Positions 25,201 to 36,149 are shown, numbered from the stretch's first letter. The stretch: 64,000 bases of DNA from Epinephelus fuscoguttatus (GCF_011397635.1 NC_064755.1:38732059-38796058), one strand, 5' to 3'. A program made the numbers and translations. Notes: generated from the sequence alone by a model not told the origin.

Positions 25201-27424
25201 GGGAGTTGAAGCCAGACAGAGGACATCAGGTTTTTCTTGTTGTGTCACGCCACATCGCCCCCTTACAGCAGTCCTCACACTGCTGGCTGTGATGTTAAGC
25301 TGTATCAAATGACTCACTCTAGAATACAATGTGTGATATCAATCTTGTAGAGCTCAGATTGTCAGAGTTCATTTACTTGCCTGAATCATGTTTCTGGCCT
25401 TCAGACTATGAACTGATTCAGAAAGTCAGTCCTATTTAGCAGAGACTCAGTCCCATATGGTCTAGCGGTTAGGATTCCTGGTTTTCACCCAGGCGGCCCG
25501 GGTTCGACTCCCGGTATGGGAATCAACATTTAACCAACATGGATCTGTAAAACATACAGTCCTAACCACTGTAATTGAAAGTACCTATACTACAGTTAAC
25601 CCTAACTAGATTACCTCTGGCTCAGCAGGCAGGTGTAATGGTGTCAACTTTTTTGGTTTCTGAGCCAATATAATTTTAGTTAAAATGCTCTGAATGGTTC
25701 AGAATTGGGTGCGGGAACCCAAACAGAACGGTTCCATGTTGGTGGAAAAGGGGTATCTGTGAAAGTATTGGAAGAACTGATGTCAGCATCAGCATATTTA
25801 CAGTTCTGCTTGACAAATGTCTTTTGACTCTGCATGTTTCTTGCCACCTGCTACACTGTAAATAACTGTGGGGTTTCTATAAGAAGTCCCATATGGTCTA
25901 GCGGTTAGGATTCCTGGTTTTCACCCAGGCGGCCCGGGTTCAACTCCCGGTATGGGAATCAATATTTAGCCAGCATGGAATTGAAGAGAAATCAGTTTAC
26001 ATTAGAGCTATAAAAGATGAGACTGATGGTGGTGACTCTGTTGAAGTGCACAAACTGTGGTCTCATTGTAAATTGTAGTGTTAACAGTCTTGTGTTAAAA
26101 CAGTTCAGAAAGCTGTGATGGTGTAGGCCTGTTGTTGTTGACAACGGAATATGATCTAGAAAGTCCAGTTAATAACAGAATGATACTTTCTTTAATCTTT
26201 CGTTTTGACAATTGCAAAGTAAACAGCACAAACACAGAATTCACTTTAGAGTCCTGCGCCGGGTTGGATACCCACGGTATCTGCAAGTACCTGCCGAGTA
26301 AACCACAAAAACGTTTTTCAGTGGATAAAAAATATATTCATATAAATTCATGGGCATGAGTAAATATGAACTAAACGCAGCTTGGGCAGATTCTGGAGCT
26401 GAGGATCCAGGTGACTGAGGGCAATGGGGCAGTTACTGTGGATATCTGGACTGATGATTACCACAAATTACAGCAACAACAGGTGGGAGCTTACTGAGCG
26501 GGTCTTTGCACGTCTGAGTGGGACACTACATTATGTAAAACAACATAACAAAAACAGTGCGTTTAATCATGGGTCAGGTCGTGGGACTTCGACTGACAGG
26601 TCGAAGTGTGTACAGATTGGCTTAGTTCAGGTACTGAGCTTTGCAGGCTTGGGCAGATGTGAGTTTGCAAAACTGGACCCATGCAGGTCTCTGATTCATG
26701 TTACAAAGTTATTTACCACACTGTGTGTTTGCATGTCTTTGATTGACCAATGTAGCATCTCATCAGTTGAAGTTGCACTGCTGTAGACGAAGAGCCTGGT
26801 TGCATTTTTTAACTTGACGACTGTGTCAACTATTTTCAAGGAGTTAGAGGGTTACAGTTTTCACACAGAGCTACAATCATCATCTCATTAGAACTGTCCC
26901 TGACTAAAGCTTCATTCCCATACCGGGAGTCGAACCCGGGCCGCCTGGGTGAAAACCAGGAATCCTAACCGCTAGACCATATGGGAAGTGCTGTCCAAGT
27001 AATATCACCTCCACTGATAAAACTCACATTAAAATGACTTCTGTCAGAGATTTCAACATTATAGCAGAAATAAAATAAAATAAGTTTTGTTGGAGATCTA
27101 ACAAAGGGCACATCAGCATGTCCTAAATGGTAACCACTGCCTGTCCTGCTGCAGGTTCATATGGGCACTCACATGTGGAACAGCACCCCCAGCAGGAGAG
27201 GACGGAGACTGTCTGTGGACAGATCATCATTGGGATTCGGGAATCGTCCTGTTAAACTTCCTGAGCCGCCACAGAAGAATCCTTCCATGGTTTCCAACAG
27301 CAGAGACTCAGTTTACCACTGTAACCAAAGTCCAGAGCTTTTCTCTGCAGGTTTAAAGACGAATGATGTTCGTGTGATTCAGAGTGGACGTCCGTGTTTC
27401 TCCTCAGGACACCTGAAGGACTGA
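19201..27424 (+). CDS. sall1: Spalt-like transcription factor, SALL1 type (complete, 3 exons, 1154 aa)
   Basis: Nuclear zinc-finger repressor of organ development. Exons: 19201-19270, 20721-23845, 27155-27424. The start gives [11 protein letters not shown], the conserved NuRD-recruiting N-terminal motif of SALL proteins. Order: C2HC finger (C43, C46, H59, C63); glutamine-rich dimerisation segment about 190-225; C2H2 pairs at 410-458 and 647-695 with a third linked finger 707-727; pairs at 895-943 and 1023-1071. The 895-943 pair ([20 protein letters not shown]) is absent from human SALL4, and [20 protein letters not shown] after the last finger favours SALL1 over SALL3. The last finger is split by intron 2, as in human SALL1. 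Odd: the stop comes about 83 residues after the last finger, so roughly the last 70 residues of human SALL1 have no counterpart. It is shorter and more divergent between fingers than human SALL1 (about 1320 aa); possibly the teleost sall1b paralog. Confidence 0.93.
19905..20640 (+). mobile_element. Diverged MITE copy in sall1 intron 1
   Basis: AAGCACTGGGGAGGGACTAG and TTTTGGCTTAAAGGAGGGAC (19911-19965), and later AAGGAAAAATATTTGTAGCT and CTCTGATAAATAAAG, match the reverse complement of the 8764-9270 MITE. The middle has extra sequence, including a LINE-tail-like piece ending in (ACTAA)n at 20194-20216. Termini are decayed. Confidence 0.65.
24709..24892. mobile_element. Short hAT-type MITE, exact 8-bp target duplication
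   Basis: Flanked by CATATTGG on both sides (24701-24708 and 24893-24900). Ends CAGTGATGT and, reversed, CAGTGGTGT. 184 bp, with 'GGTATAC' words near the right end. Lies in sall1 intron 2. Confidence 0.9.
25032..25103 (+). pseudogene. tRNA-Glu pseudogene
   Basis: Same length and layout as the two tRNA genes downstream (GTCTAGCGGT A-box region, TTTCACCCAG anticodon arm, GGTTCGATTTC T arm, TATGGGAA 3' end). The 5' acceptor strand reads TACTTCC and cannot pair with TATGGGA. The 3' flank (AATCAATATTTAACCAGCAT) matches that of its neighbours, so it is a local duplicate that decayed. Confidence 0.85.
25451..25522 (+). tRNA. tRNA-Glu (anticodon TTC)
   Basis: 72 nt. Acceptor TCCCATA pairs with TATGGGA (discriminator A). 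Anticodon stem CCTGG/CCAGG encloses loop TTTTCAC with anticodon TTC at 25484-25486. T arm GGTTCGACTCC is a consensus B box; A-box region TGGTCTAGCGG. Identical in form to vertebrate tRNA-Glu-TTC. No TTTT run follows closely; only TTT about 8 bases downstream. Confidence 0.97.
25887..25958 (+). tRNA. tRNA-Glu (anticodon TTC)
   Basis: Differs from the copy at 25451 only by GGTTCAACTCC in the T loop (purine 57 kept), so folding is unaffected. The 3' flank AATCAATATTTAGCCAGCAT resembles those of the neighbours at 25103 and 25522, indicating tandem local duplication. In sall1 intron 2, same strand. Confidence 0.96.
26247..26693 (+). mobile_element. hAT element remnant with transposase scrap
   Basis: Ends TAGAGTCCTGCGCCGGGT and, reversed, CAGAGACCTGCATGGGTCC; flanks ATTCACTT (26239-26246) and ATTCATGT (26694-26701), 6 of 8 matching, fit a decayed 8-bp duplication. 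Around 26425-26460 a frame reads [14 protein letters not shown] when joined over one frame change, resembling the hAT transposase 'DIWT' block. Not functional. Confidence 0.75.
26915..26986 (-). tRNA. tRNA-Glu (anticodon TTC), opposite strand
   Basis: Reverse complement is identical to the 25451 gene: TCCCATATGGTCTAGCGG start, TTC anticodon, GGTTCGACTCC T arm, TATGGGAA end. It faces the other two copies and lies 168 bases before the last sall1 exon. Its 3' flank has only TTT. Confidence 0.97.
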
Positions 27425-29176
27425 AGCAGACACATGAAGAAAACACAAGTGTAAACTTCAGCATATGGACCGCTATGAGCCTCCTGCTGTTAGAGGGACG
27501 AATAACTGTTGAAAAGTAGTCCAGTCACCAGTAGAAAATGTTGGCGTTGTACATTTCTGTAAACTACTAATACGTTACATCTGTACGTTTCATATGTATC
27601 ATGTCAAGGTTTCTAAAGTTTGTAGTGTATGAGCTGACTTTGTCATCAGGAGGTGGAGGGGATGGTCTAGGATGTGAAACCTGGGAGACACAAACAAACA
27701 ACAAAACCAATAGTTTTTTACCAAGACTTTACTTTAAGCCCAAACATGATCTTTTCCTAACCATCACCAAGTGGTTTTGTGCCCAAACATTACCACACAT
27801 TAACCACAGCGTTGTTGAAACCTTAAGTTTCGACGTATCCTCTATATACTACCATACAACATAGCATACGAGGTATCCCTGGTTTGCAGAAATATACAAT
27901 GCCAACATTTATTCTGTGATTGGGTTGTGAAAAGACACCAAAAGACAGATAAATAATTTATGGACATTAACACTGTGCATGTTTTTGTGCTGGGTTTCTA
28001 AATATGTATATAAATGTTAATATATATCGAATGCAATGAGCACATTTTTTTCTATTTATTGGTTTTATACAGTTTTGCTGTGTGAGTTTACAGCTGGGTA
28101 AGAAGTACAATGTCATCATGTGCAATAGATTTTTAAAGCTGCTGGTGTGGGTGAATGTCATTCTACAGGTTATCTGTGTGTGAGATTTCTGCTTCAGTCA
28201 GATTCTGCCGGTCAGTATTGGGTTTCTGTGATTCTCTGATTTCATCACTTATAATTACTGATCTGTTAACAGGCCATTGTTTCTCATTCATAGTGAAAGC
28301 CCTTTGAAGGGAGCTTATCAGCAGGGAAGCTGAAACCAAAGGACATGTGACTTCACATATCAGGAGGCGAGCCCAGGCCACTTGGGTGAAAACCAGAAAC
28401 ATAGCAAAACGTTAATTTAAACAGTGGTGTGCTGAACACTCTCTTGTGTTATGCAGACACAAGACACACACAGACACGAGGCTTTATTGGCATGAGAAAT
28501 ATATGTTTACATTACCAAAGCAAGTGTGAAATAAAAGCGAAACTGTACGCACAATAAGTAAACATTCACCAGAATTTGGTTTTTGTACACATCACTAAGA
28601 CCTCTAACACCTCTGACACACCCACCGAACGAGAGGAAACATACCTGAAAGTTTAAAACCATTTCAAAGAAACAATTCGTTCAATCTGGAAACAGTAGGA
28701 AAATGGTGCACACCATTTTCAGATTGAACATGTCCCAGGATTCCCCCAGATGTTGGCTGGTTAAAGGTCACAGCTCGACAGTAGAGTGTCTGAGAGTTTT
28801 CTGTGCTCATAAAGTTCAAGTTGAAAAACTTTATATTTGTAACATCAGCTGCTGCAGTGAGCTGATTTATTTTGAGGAGTAAACTCTGACAGAAGATGAA
28901 AGTAATGCTGAACGAGAGTTTGTGTTGAGTTACAGAAGTTGCAGAGGAAGTGATGTCATGATGTCAGCTCTCTTCACTGTGGCATATTAATATCCTGCCT
29001 ATAAAACAAACATCACATGTCCAGCTGATGTCATGTGTTCATACCACGGTCACTCGTCAGTCTCTCAGTCAGACTGATGAGTTCAGCTCCCACACAGAGA
29101 ACTAAAGCCTGAAACAAAACCTAGACAAAGCCTCGCGCAGAGATAGATATCTGCAACAGACAGACAGGACTCACTG

Positions 29177-29235
<59 letters not shown>

Positions 29236-29860
29236 GTCACAGCTGACTGACACAAACACTGAAGACAAACTGAATCTGCTGAAGAAGCAGAGACTCCACC
29301 GACTGACTGTTACTGTAAAATACACTTAAAATGCATTACTTTATATGACTTTGTAATTTGTTTAAGACTTTTATGGAGCCACCAGACCAAGACAGAGTCT
29401 ATAAATTCAAGCATTGCTTATTTAAAACTACTGTATGCATTTGTGGGATGTTTTCAAAGATTTATGTCTTCAGTAGGAACAATGAGCTTTGAGCTGAGAG
29501 ACAGGCAGGAAGTCAGACAGCACTGAGAGATGGACTATTTTAGCTTTATCTTTATTTTGTTTTATTTTTTTTAACAATAAAGATAATAGCATAAGTCTGT
29601 CCCGTTTGGACCCAGTTAGATGAATATGTCCAGCTCTCCCTCTTAATGCTTCACAGAAAAAAAAGACTTATTTCTTTAAGAATATGTTTATAAAACAACA
29701 CAGAACAAAACAGCTCAGACATGACAAATGAACAGAGTAGGTAAAAATAAGAAATAAAAACAATAACAGTGGCCCTTATATCCCCAGCTCTCACCACCTC
29801 TACACCAGAGAGACGCTACATCAGATCCGTTATAGAACTGCAACTCAACCTACTGCAAAA
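27425..29860 (+). other. sall1 downstream region, family B repeat, microsatellite
   Basis: 27528-27905 is a copy of dispersed family B: inverted ends CCAGTAGAAAATGTTGGCGT and, reversed, CACAGAATAAATGTTGGCAT. 29180-29234 is an (AC)n microsatellite. Elsewhere AT-rich, no gene recognised. The sall1 poly(A) site cannot be fixed; several AATAAA hexamers are present (for example 28531). Confidence 0.6.
28361..28400 (-). pseudogene. tRNA-Glu fragment
   Basis: About 40 bases whose reverse complement reads CTGGTTTTCACCC and then GGCCTGGGCTCG, matching the anticodon and T arms of the tRNA-Glu genes upstream. The acceptor and D arms are missing. Confidence 0.6.
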
Positions 29861-29864
29861 AAAA

Positions 29865-30411
29865 AATGGCATTGTACATTTATACAAACAATAGATACAT
29901 TACATTTATACAATACTATGCAGCACATACGTCGAAACTTTACATTTCAGCAATGCTTGTTAATGTGTGGTGAGATTTAGGGTCAAAAACCTTTTGGTTA
30001 TGGTTCGGAAAATGATCATGATTTGGCAGTAAATACCTGCTTGTTGTGATACTATCCCCTCTGGAAACACAGCAATGACTCTTTAAAAAAACAATCGCTT
30101 CTGTTGTTTGTTGGTCTCTAACAGTGGTTTGGAGCTCGGCAGGTGTCTTGGTTAAAATCATACTTGACTCAACTTGACTGATTTAAAATAAGAGGAATTC
30201 ATTACCGGAATTATATTCCTGTGGGGCAACCCAGTCGCCAGAATAAATTTTGGCAATTTTACGTTTCTGCAAACCACAGATGTATTACATTTGTACGTTA
30301 TGTTTCAACAATGCTGTGATTAGAGTGTGGTTATGTTTAGGTACATGTTTTGGCTAAAGATACCTGGTTTTGGTGACACAATCCTGGCTGGAGAAGCTGG
30401 TGATGTGTCTA
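29865..30411 (+). repeat. Family B repeat, two adjacent partial copies
   Basis: GGCATTGTACATTTATACAA (29868) and, again, GCCAGAATAAATTTTGGCAA (30238) mark two left ends. Shared words include ATTACATTTGTACGTTATG and GGTTTTGGTGACACAAT. Related copies lie at 27528-27905, 31535-31790 and 51215-51810. Confidence 0.7.
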
Positions 30412-31535
30412 TCAACCCCGCCTCACTCTGAAGTTGTCGAAAACCGACACTTGCTCAAGTGACTTCTGGCATCAGACACAGACACTGGGAGGTATGATGG
30501 GGTGAGATTTGGAACAAAATAATACAAAATTAGATATCCCACCAATATCTGAGTTTGAATTATTCTGAAATATTGATTATAACCTCATTTGACATGTGTG
30601 GACTAGATTTTAAAGTCTGATCTGGATTCATTGTAAATATTCCACAAGGTTGCGCCATATCACTCTGCTTTGACAGTGACATCACTATTTTGGATTTACC
30701 CTTTATACAAATTGTTTGTATGTGTGTAAAGCTACCATGACTCATGAAAAAAAAAAAAAAAAAAAAAAAGAACGGTTCCCAGCTGCGACTCGGTTCCCAT
30801 CGTTCATGTTAACGAGCCGTTCAATAGAATCGGTTCGTTCGTGAATGTCACAACACTACAACAAACAACAACAAAAGTTGGTGGTGGAAGATCGAGTAGG
30901 GCGAGTAGGAGGGTTGCTGGATGGGTCAAGAAACATGGACTTTCACCTGGAGACTGGTGTTCGCTTCCTGTAAGATTGTAAAGTCAAACCCTGTTCTTTT
31001 TTCCTGAACCCACTGTTAGCAAAACATAACCATGTGCACTTGTTGTTGACATGGGAACTGCCCATTGGTTTGACATCCCATTGTTCCGACCATATTAAAC
31101 TCATTGTTTTGAAGTCTGTTCTGAAATCATCATGATGCCCTGTGGTTAAGGTCTGGTTAGGTTTAGGCACAAAAACCACTTGGTTAGGGTCAGGAAAAGA
31201 TCATGGTGTGGGTTAAAATGAAAAAGAAAGTGACAAACACATAAGCCGTGAGCCTGCTCCGCCTCAAGCCGGTCGCGGCGCACCATACGCCCGCCGCAAG
31301 CCGTTCAGCGCCACAGACAGTCAGACTAATGGGATGTCGAACCAATGGGCTGTCGGACCAATGACATGGACCCGTTGACATAGTGTGTTTATTTTAAAAG
31401 AGACAGGCAGAACTTGACACAGTGTCCCAGAACATCAACAACCAATGCACCCAGTGTACCTTGCACGTCATATGTCAATGTGGAAAGCCTGTGACCAAAT
31501 ATGGACATGTGATGAGGTCGGAGTGAGAATGTGAT
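30412..31535 (-). repeat. Family A copy interrupted by two other elements
   Basis: Reads as reverse-oriented family A (GCCTCACTCTGAAGTTGTCG at 30420; CTTGACACAGTGTCCCAGAA at 31414; end TGATGAGGTCGGAGTGAGAA near 31512). It is broken by a poly(A)-plus-hAT-end segment (about 30500-30865, ending GAATGTCACAACACTA) and by the MITE 31053-31373. Confidence 0.7.
31053..31373. mobile_element. hAT-type MITE nested in family A, exact 8-bp target duplication
   Basis: GTTGACAT occurs exactly on both sides (31045-31052 and 31374-31381). Inverted ends share CCCATTGGTTTGACATCCCA (left) and, reversed from the right, CCATTGGTTCGACATCCCAT. 321 bp with a GC-rich core. Removing it restores the family A sequence CTTGTTGTTGACAT|AGTGTG. 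Confidence 0.9.
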
Positions 31536-31790
31536 GTCTCTGTGAACAATTGTTTTTTGTGGCACAATTCCCGGTGGAAAAACAACAACAGTCGCCACAC
31601 AACAACCACATTTGGTATCTAAAAAGCTACAAGAAACACAGCAATGACTCACTGAAAAACAACTGGTTTTGTTGGTTTTAAAAGGTGGTCTGCAACTTGG
31701 CAGGCATCTCTCCTGTGTGTCACGCCATCCACTATCCCCTCCGCCTCCTGATGACAAAGTCATATAGTACAAACTTTACAAATGTTGATT
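31535..31790 (+). repeat. Family B partial copy
   Basis: Shares CTTTTTGTGGCACaAT, AAACAGCAATG, and 'CCATCCActatCCCCTCCgCCTCCTGatGACAAAGT' in shorter words with 51595-51775 and, reversed, with 27611-27665. Directly adjoins the family A copy. Confidence 0.65.
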
Positions 31791-32159
31791 TAATACATTT
31801 TCAACTGTCAACTTTTTCTGAAGATTTTGCCACAACTTTATTTGTTAGAGCAGCATTTTGATAAATAATATTCCTCCAAGCAGCAAAAGTCAGGTCTTGT
31901 GTTTGATATTTAGTTTTTTTTAATCATTTCATTTAATTATTTTATTGTCCTCATGATGATATCACAAAGCTGCAGCAGAAACGCCTGGATGTCCACAGAG
32001 AGCAGACCCACCCTGCTGCCTGTGTTCACATGTGTAGAGTAGTGTAGTGTAGTGTGTAGTGTGTAATCCTGTGGTACAGGAGCGAGGCAGCACAAAGCTC
32101 CCAGCAGCTTACTTAAAAAAAACAAAGGTGCTTTTCTAATGATTGCATATTTCACACCA

Positions 32160-32405
32160 AAACTGCCAGCTCAGCATGCTGTTTGCAAGAAGGCATTTCC
32201 TTTGTGAGCATTTCAGCAGTGATGACGGCACCTTTGTTGGCCCTACAATGGAAATATTCAATAACAAGAAGACCTGCCAAATCTGCGACGGCCCCCGGCC
32301 CCGTCCAGCCCCGCTGCCCGATGATCACACTGTGATTATTATCATAAAGCAGAGGCCGGCCCGTCACAGTGGAGCGCAGATTCAGCTCTGTCCTCATGTT
32401 TGTCC
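32160..32405. promoter_or_regulatory. Candidate conserved non-coding (enhancer-like) island
   Basis: Non-repeat block in a repeat-dense stretch, with higher GC content and SOX-type words CCTTTGTTGG (32231-32240) and ACAATGG (32245-32251) 4 bases apart, then TGATCACACTGTGATTATT. The 125-codon frame across it looks accidental. Regulatory role is inference only, from composition, motifs and position between sall1 and irx5. Confidence 0.3.
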
Positions 32406-32640
32406 ACAGGTGGACACAAGTCAGTCAAGTCTCAAGTCTTTCTATGAAGTCCTGAGTGGAGACCGACAAGTCCTAAATGATAAATGCTTTTTATACCTTG
32501 TGTTTATTATTTTCAAATGAATCAGAATCAGATGTATCGCCCAGCTATGTGAACAAATACAAGGAGTCAGACACAGAAATAAACATAGGCTACAGCTGAA
32601 ACAACAACGATAAAGCTGGACAAAATAAAGCAAAGAGACT

Positions 32641-32790
32641 TCACCTCCTGAGACCACAGCTTTTGTGTGGTATGCATTTTTTATTTCTTCTAGTTATTTG
32701 GGATCAGTAGGACCTGATATGTATAAAAAAAAAACTAAGCACCGTCTTTGAACAGTCAGTGATTTGGAAAAGAAATAAAAACAATGCCGT
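32641..32790 (+). repeat. Family F repeat, partial copy
   Basis: Shares CTCCTGAGACC, GCATTTTT, 'ATTTGGGatcAGTAGGACCTGATA' in order with 60710-60800 and, reversed, with 47190-47290. Confidence 0.65.
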
Positions 32791-32799
32791 AATGTAATA

Positions 32800-33753
32800 G
32801 TGCAGAGAATCAAAGAATCAACAAGGACGGTTCAGCAGTTCTGTACAGAGTTCAAACTCAGTGTCGACTCCACTACTATTTTTTTTTTGTCTGCAGTTTT
32901 TAATGTTTCCGTCCTGTAAATGATCCGAGCGGCAGAACAGATGAACTGATGATTAAATGACACATTGAATGAACATCTGCAGCTCCAGATTCACATCATG
33001 AAGCTGATCAAGGTCTAACTGACCACAGATCAGCTGATCAAGAGTCACCACTCTGTCCCAGTCACCTGACTCTCTCACTTCCTGCTCACCTGTGTCCACT
33101 TTTCCTCATCAGCCTCATCAGACATTTCCACCTGTTTAGTGTCAGGTTTTTGGTGTTGTTTTCCATCCTCTGTGACCCTGAGCCCTGTACTGGTCTCTGT
33201 ACCTGCCTGTGTGCACCCTTTTCTTGTTTATCTGTGGACCCTCAGTCACTTCTGTCTGGAATTTCTACTAATGCCAGGTATCTGCACGTAATATTATATT
33301 TTAATCTCAGAGAGGTGGATTCAGAAGAAATAAATTCAGATATATGATTTTCAAAATATTTTAATACTATGAATTCAGTGGTTTTTAAATTCCAATATCA
33401 AGTATTCAGTGACTGTTAACGTCCCATGTTTGTTTCAGTAGAGGAGCAGCTTCTTTACCAGATGACAGTAATTAAGATGTAAATGATGAGACGTGTCTCT
33501 GTGTGTTTTTCCTGCATGAACCTTCTCTACATGTCTGACTTTATCTCTGTCAATGTTTCAGCAGCAGCTCGTCCTATCAAAGCGGCTCATCTCCTGATAA
33601 ATGTTTCCTGTTTCAACCATTTGCATAAACTCACAAATCACTTCACACTGTTTCCTGTTAAACAGCTCAGACATTAATGTTGCTCTGCCTCCTGAATACG
33701 CTCATCATCAACCTTTTGTACTGCAGTGATCGACCTCAGTACTGTTACTTTAT
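32800..33753. other. Intergenic, no gene seen
   Basis: AT-rich. CTGATCA-type words cluster at 33003-33045. No protein-like frame or RNA gene recognised. Confidence 0.6.
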
Positions 33754-33870
33754 TTAAAAGTCCAGTGTGTGAGATTTAGTGGCATCTAGTGGTGAGGATT
33801 GCAGATTGCAACCAGCTGAAACCTTTCCTGGTAAGAACTCTTTCAGTGCTCAGGAGGTTTTTGCTGGAAA
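33754..33870 (+). repeat. Family C repeat (TTTAAA-GTCCAGTGTG end), partial
   Basis: TTTAAAAGTCCAGTGTGTGA followed by GGCATCTAGTGGTGAGGATT. The same end occurs at 38194-38310 and, with both ends, at 53158-53431. Confidence 0.75.
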
Positions 33871-33889
33871 CTGACTTATCTGCAAAGAA

Positions 33890-34260
33890 TAATTAATTGT
33901 GTAAGAATTAGGCTTCAGATAATATATCAATTATGAATCACTCATTTGATGTAGCTCTGACAGGGAGCGAGAGTTACGGCACTCAAGGATTACGACACCC
34001 GGCATATCAACACAACACCACTTTATCCTGTTAAAACAATACTCACAACATGCATTAATTTTGTAAAACCCTTTTGATCTGAGGACCTTACGGACTAAAG
34101 AAATATGAATAACTTGCAGGGTAATCAAGGAATGGACACATAATTTAAGGCAGCCAACAACCCAACAGGCATCTAATAGAGACAGGCGTTAATTTGTCAA
34201 AAAGTCCACATCGGGCTAGTGAAAGAGACTGGCCTTTTAATTTAAGTGTTATGGTATGTT
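33890..34260. repeat. Family D repeat, partial copy
   Basis: Shares TTATGAATCA, TCATTTGATgTAGCTC, GATCTGAGGAC, GACTAAAGgAATaTGAATAAC and CACATAATTTAAGG in the same order with 51950-52305. Confidence 0.7.
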
Positions 34261-34302
34261 TTACATAGCTCTCCAACTTTTTTGGAATCAGGGTGGTAAA
34301 TC

Positions 34303-34890
34303 AACCTGGTCTCACTCTGAAAATCCGGCACTTGGGCAGTGACTTGCGGCATTGGACACTGAGGAAAAAAAGCCGCCCTTTAATGATGGCAAGATACGCG
34401 GCCAGTTGCTGTTATAGTTTAACGGAGCTCAGTGGTGTCAGGGGTAAATGTGGTGGGACAAGAATGAAAGTTAAGGTGGCAAAAGTGCGAGTAGGGTGAG
34501 AGAGACGGTTGGTAAAAGGGTCAAACAAGCACCAACTTTCCCCAGGGAGAGCAGTGTTTGTGTCCTGTAAGATTATAAAGCCAAAGCCTGTCATTTTTTC
34601 CTAAACCTAACCACGTGCGTTTGCTGCTGAAGGAAAAAACAGGTCAATTCACAGTGTTGTACATAAGTAGTGCGTTTATTTTGAAAGAGACTGTATCTAA
34701 ACAGTAAATTTCCTGTGAAGACTGAAGTTTATTTTGAAAGAAGACAGGCTGAACTTGACATGGCGTGCCAGAATGTCAACAACCAACACACCCAGGGTAC
34801 CTTGCAAGCTGTATCTCGACGTGGAAAGTCCATGACCAAACACAGATATGTGACGAGGTCAGAGTGAGGATGTGCTGGGTAAATCAGTGT
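34303..34890 (-). repeat. Family A repeat copy
   Basis: Begins CAACCTGGTCTCACTCTGA, the full outer end of the family, and runs to GACGAGGTCAGAGTGAGGAT (34854-34873). These ends are inverted relative to each other, which supports a terminal-inverted-repeat element of about 590 bp. Confidence 0.8.
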
Positions 34891-36036
34891 CATGAAAATA
34901 TAGAAACTCTTTCTGTTCCCCCAAAAACAACAATTTTCCGCAATTCAGCAAAAAGATAATTTTGCACAACACTTCCTCTTTTCTGACCCCTGATATGTTT
35001 GATATAAAACACGATGTGTAGGAAAAGTTAAACTTTAAAATCTGACTTTGTGTTTCAGCATTGACTTCATTACAGAATCTAAATCTGATCCGTATGTTTA
35101 CAGCTGTTTACACGTGCGGAGAGCACACAGGAATATGAACATCCTGTAAAACTCAGTGTGATGCATTCAATGACAAACAGACTTCCAGCTATCATCACAT
35201 ATGATCACAAACCTTTATTATAAATATGCAGATCTCCTTCATGAACCCATGAGGTCATATGGCTCCCTGAACGTGAAGAGACGAGTCATAAATCATCATC
35301 TGTGTGTCACTCTGAGACCAAATATTCATCAGTGATGAGTCTGAACGCTCAGTGACCTCTGACAGGAAGTGTGCATTCACATTCATTAAAGGTTCATATT
35401 TTAGCCCTTATCACAGTCAGTCTGAGTTTATCTCTGCTCTGCACCATATTCATACATTACATATCATGTTTAACCTTCAACAGATGCAACGTCCCCGAAC
35501 GCAAGACGGAAATTATACAAGGACAAAAAACACACAGAGGAAGTTCAGACATCAGTCAGAGACACGACAGGACAGTAAACTACAGTGAACTCTGCAGCAA
35601 AGACACTAAATCATGATTAGTTTTAAAGTTCAGGACGTCCATTAAAGAAACTGATTGTGTTAGTGCATTAACATTAAAACATGGATTCACATGGTGTTTC
35701 TAATTTCTATAGCCACCACAGAATGAGGTTCATCATCATCATGTGTTGTTACCCTCCCCTCTCTTGTGAAATCAAAGCTGTGCGTCTGGATCACGGGTTT
35801 GTTTTGAACTTCATCAAACAGACGAGACGTTTTCTCTGAGGTGTTATTAGGCTCCATGATCGTCTGTCAGTCTGTCATCACAGGATGATGACATCATCTC
35901 CGCGCCAGCTGTCTGAACTCAACAACAGTGTCGTCATGTCTGATGGATTCAACAATAATAGATCATGTGCTGTGATGTGCTCTTTCTGATGTGCATCTAC
36001 ACCTGATGTAGAAGTGTTACTGCTGAATACATGATG

Positions 36037-36040
<4 letters not shown>
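34891..36040. other. Intergenic, no gene seen
   Basis: No protein-like frame. A/T-rich, with CAT/ATG-rich runs near 35720-35740 and 35860-35950. Confidence 0.6.

Positions 36041-36073
<33 letters not shown>
36041..36073. repeat. (GT)n microsatellite
   Basis: About 16 GT units. Confidence 0.95.
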
Positions 36074-36076
<3 letters not shown>

Positions 36077-36149
36077 GCACGTGTTGATTGCTACAGTATG
36101 AGTACTTCAGTGTTTAGGTTACATGTATGTGTTAATATACTGTGTATAT

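Larger units (their letters stand above)
23846..27154 (+). other. sall1 intron 2 hosting tRNA-Glu genes and hAT elements
   Basis: Donor G|GTTGGT at 23846 and acceptor CCTGCTGCAG at 27154. If read through, the frame stops at 23933-23935, giving a shorter protein lacking the last half-finger; splicing restores HMGTH and the finger. Contents: hAT element 24709-24892, a tRNA pseudogene, three tRNA-Glu genes and a second hAT element 26247-26693. The rest (23940-24660, 26000-26230) has no recognisable feature. Confidence 0.85.

Noticed and set aside
32143..32520. 125-codon plus-strand frame
   Set aside because: No domain, and overlaps a competing minus-strand frame; more likely non-coding.
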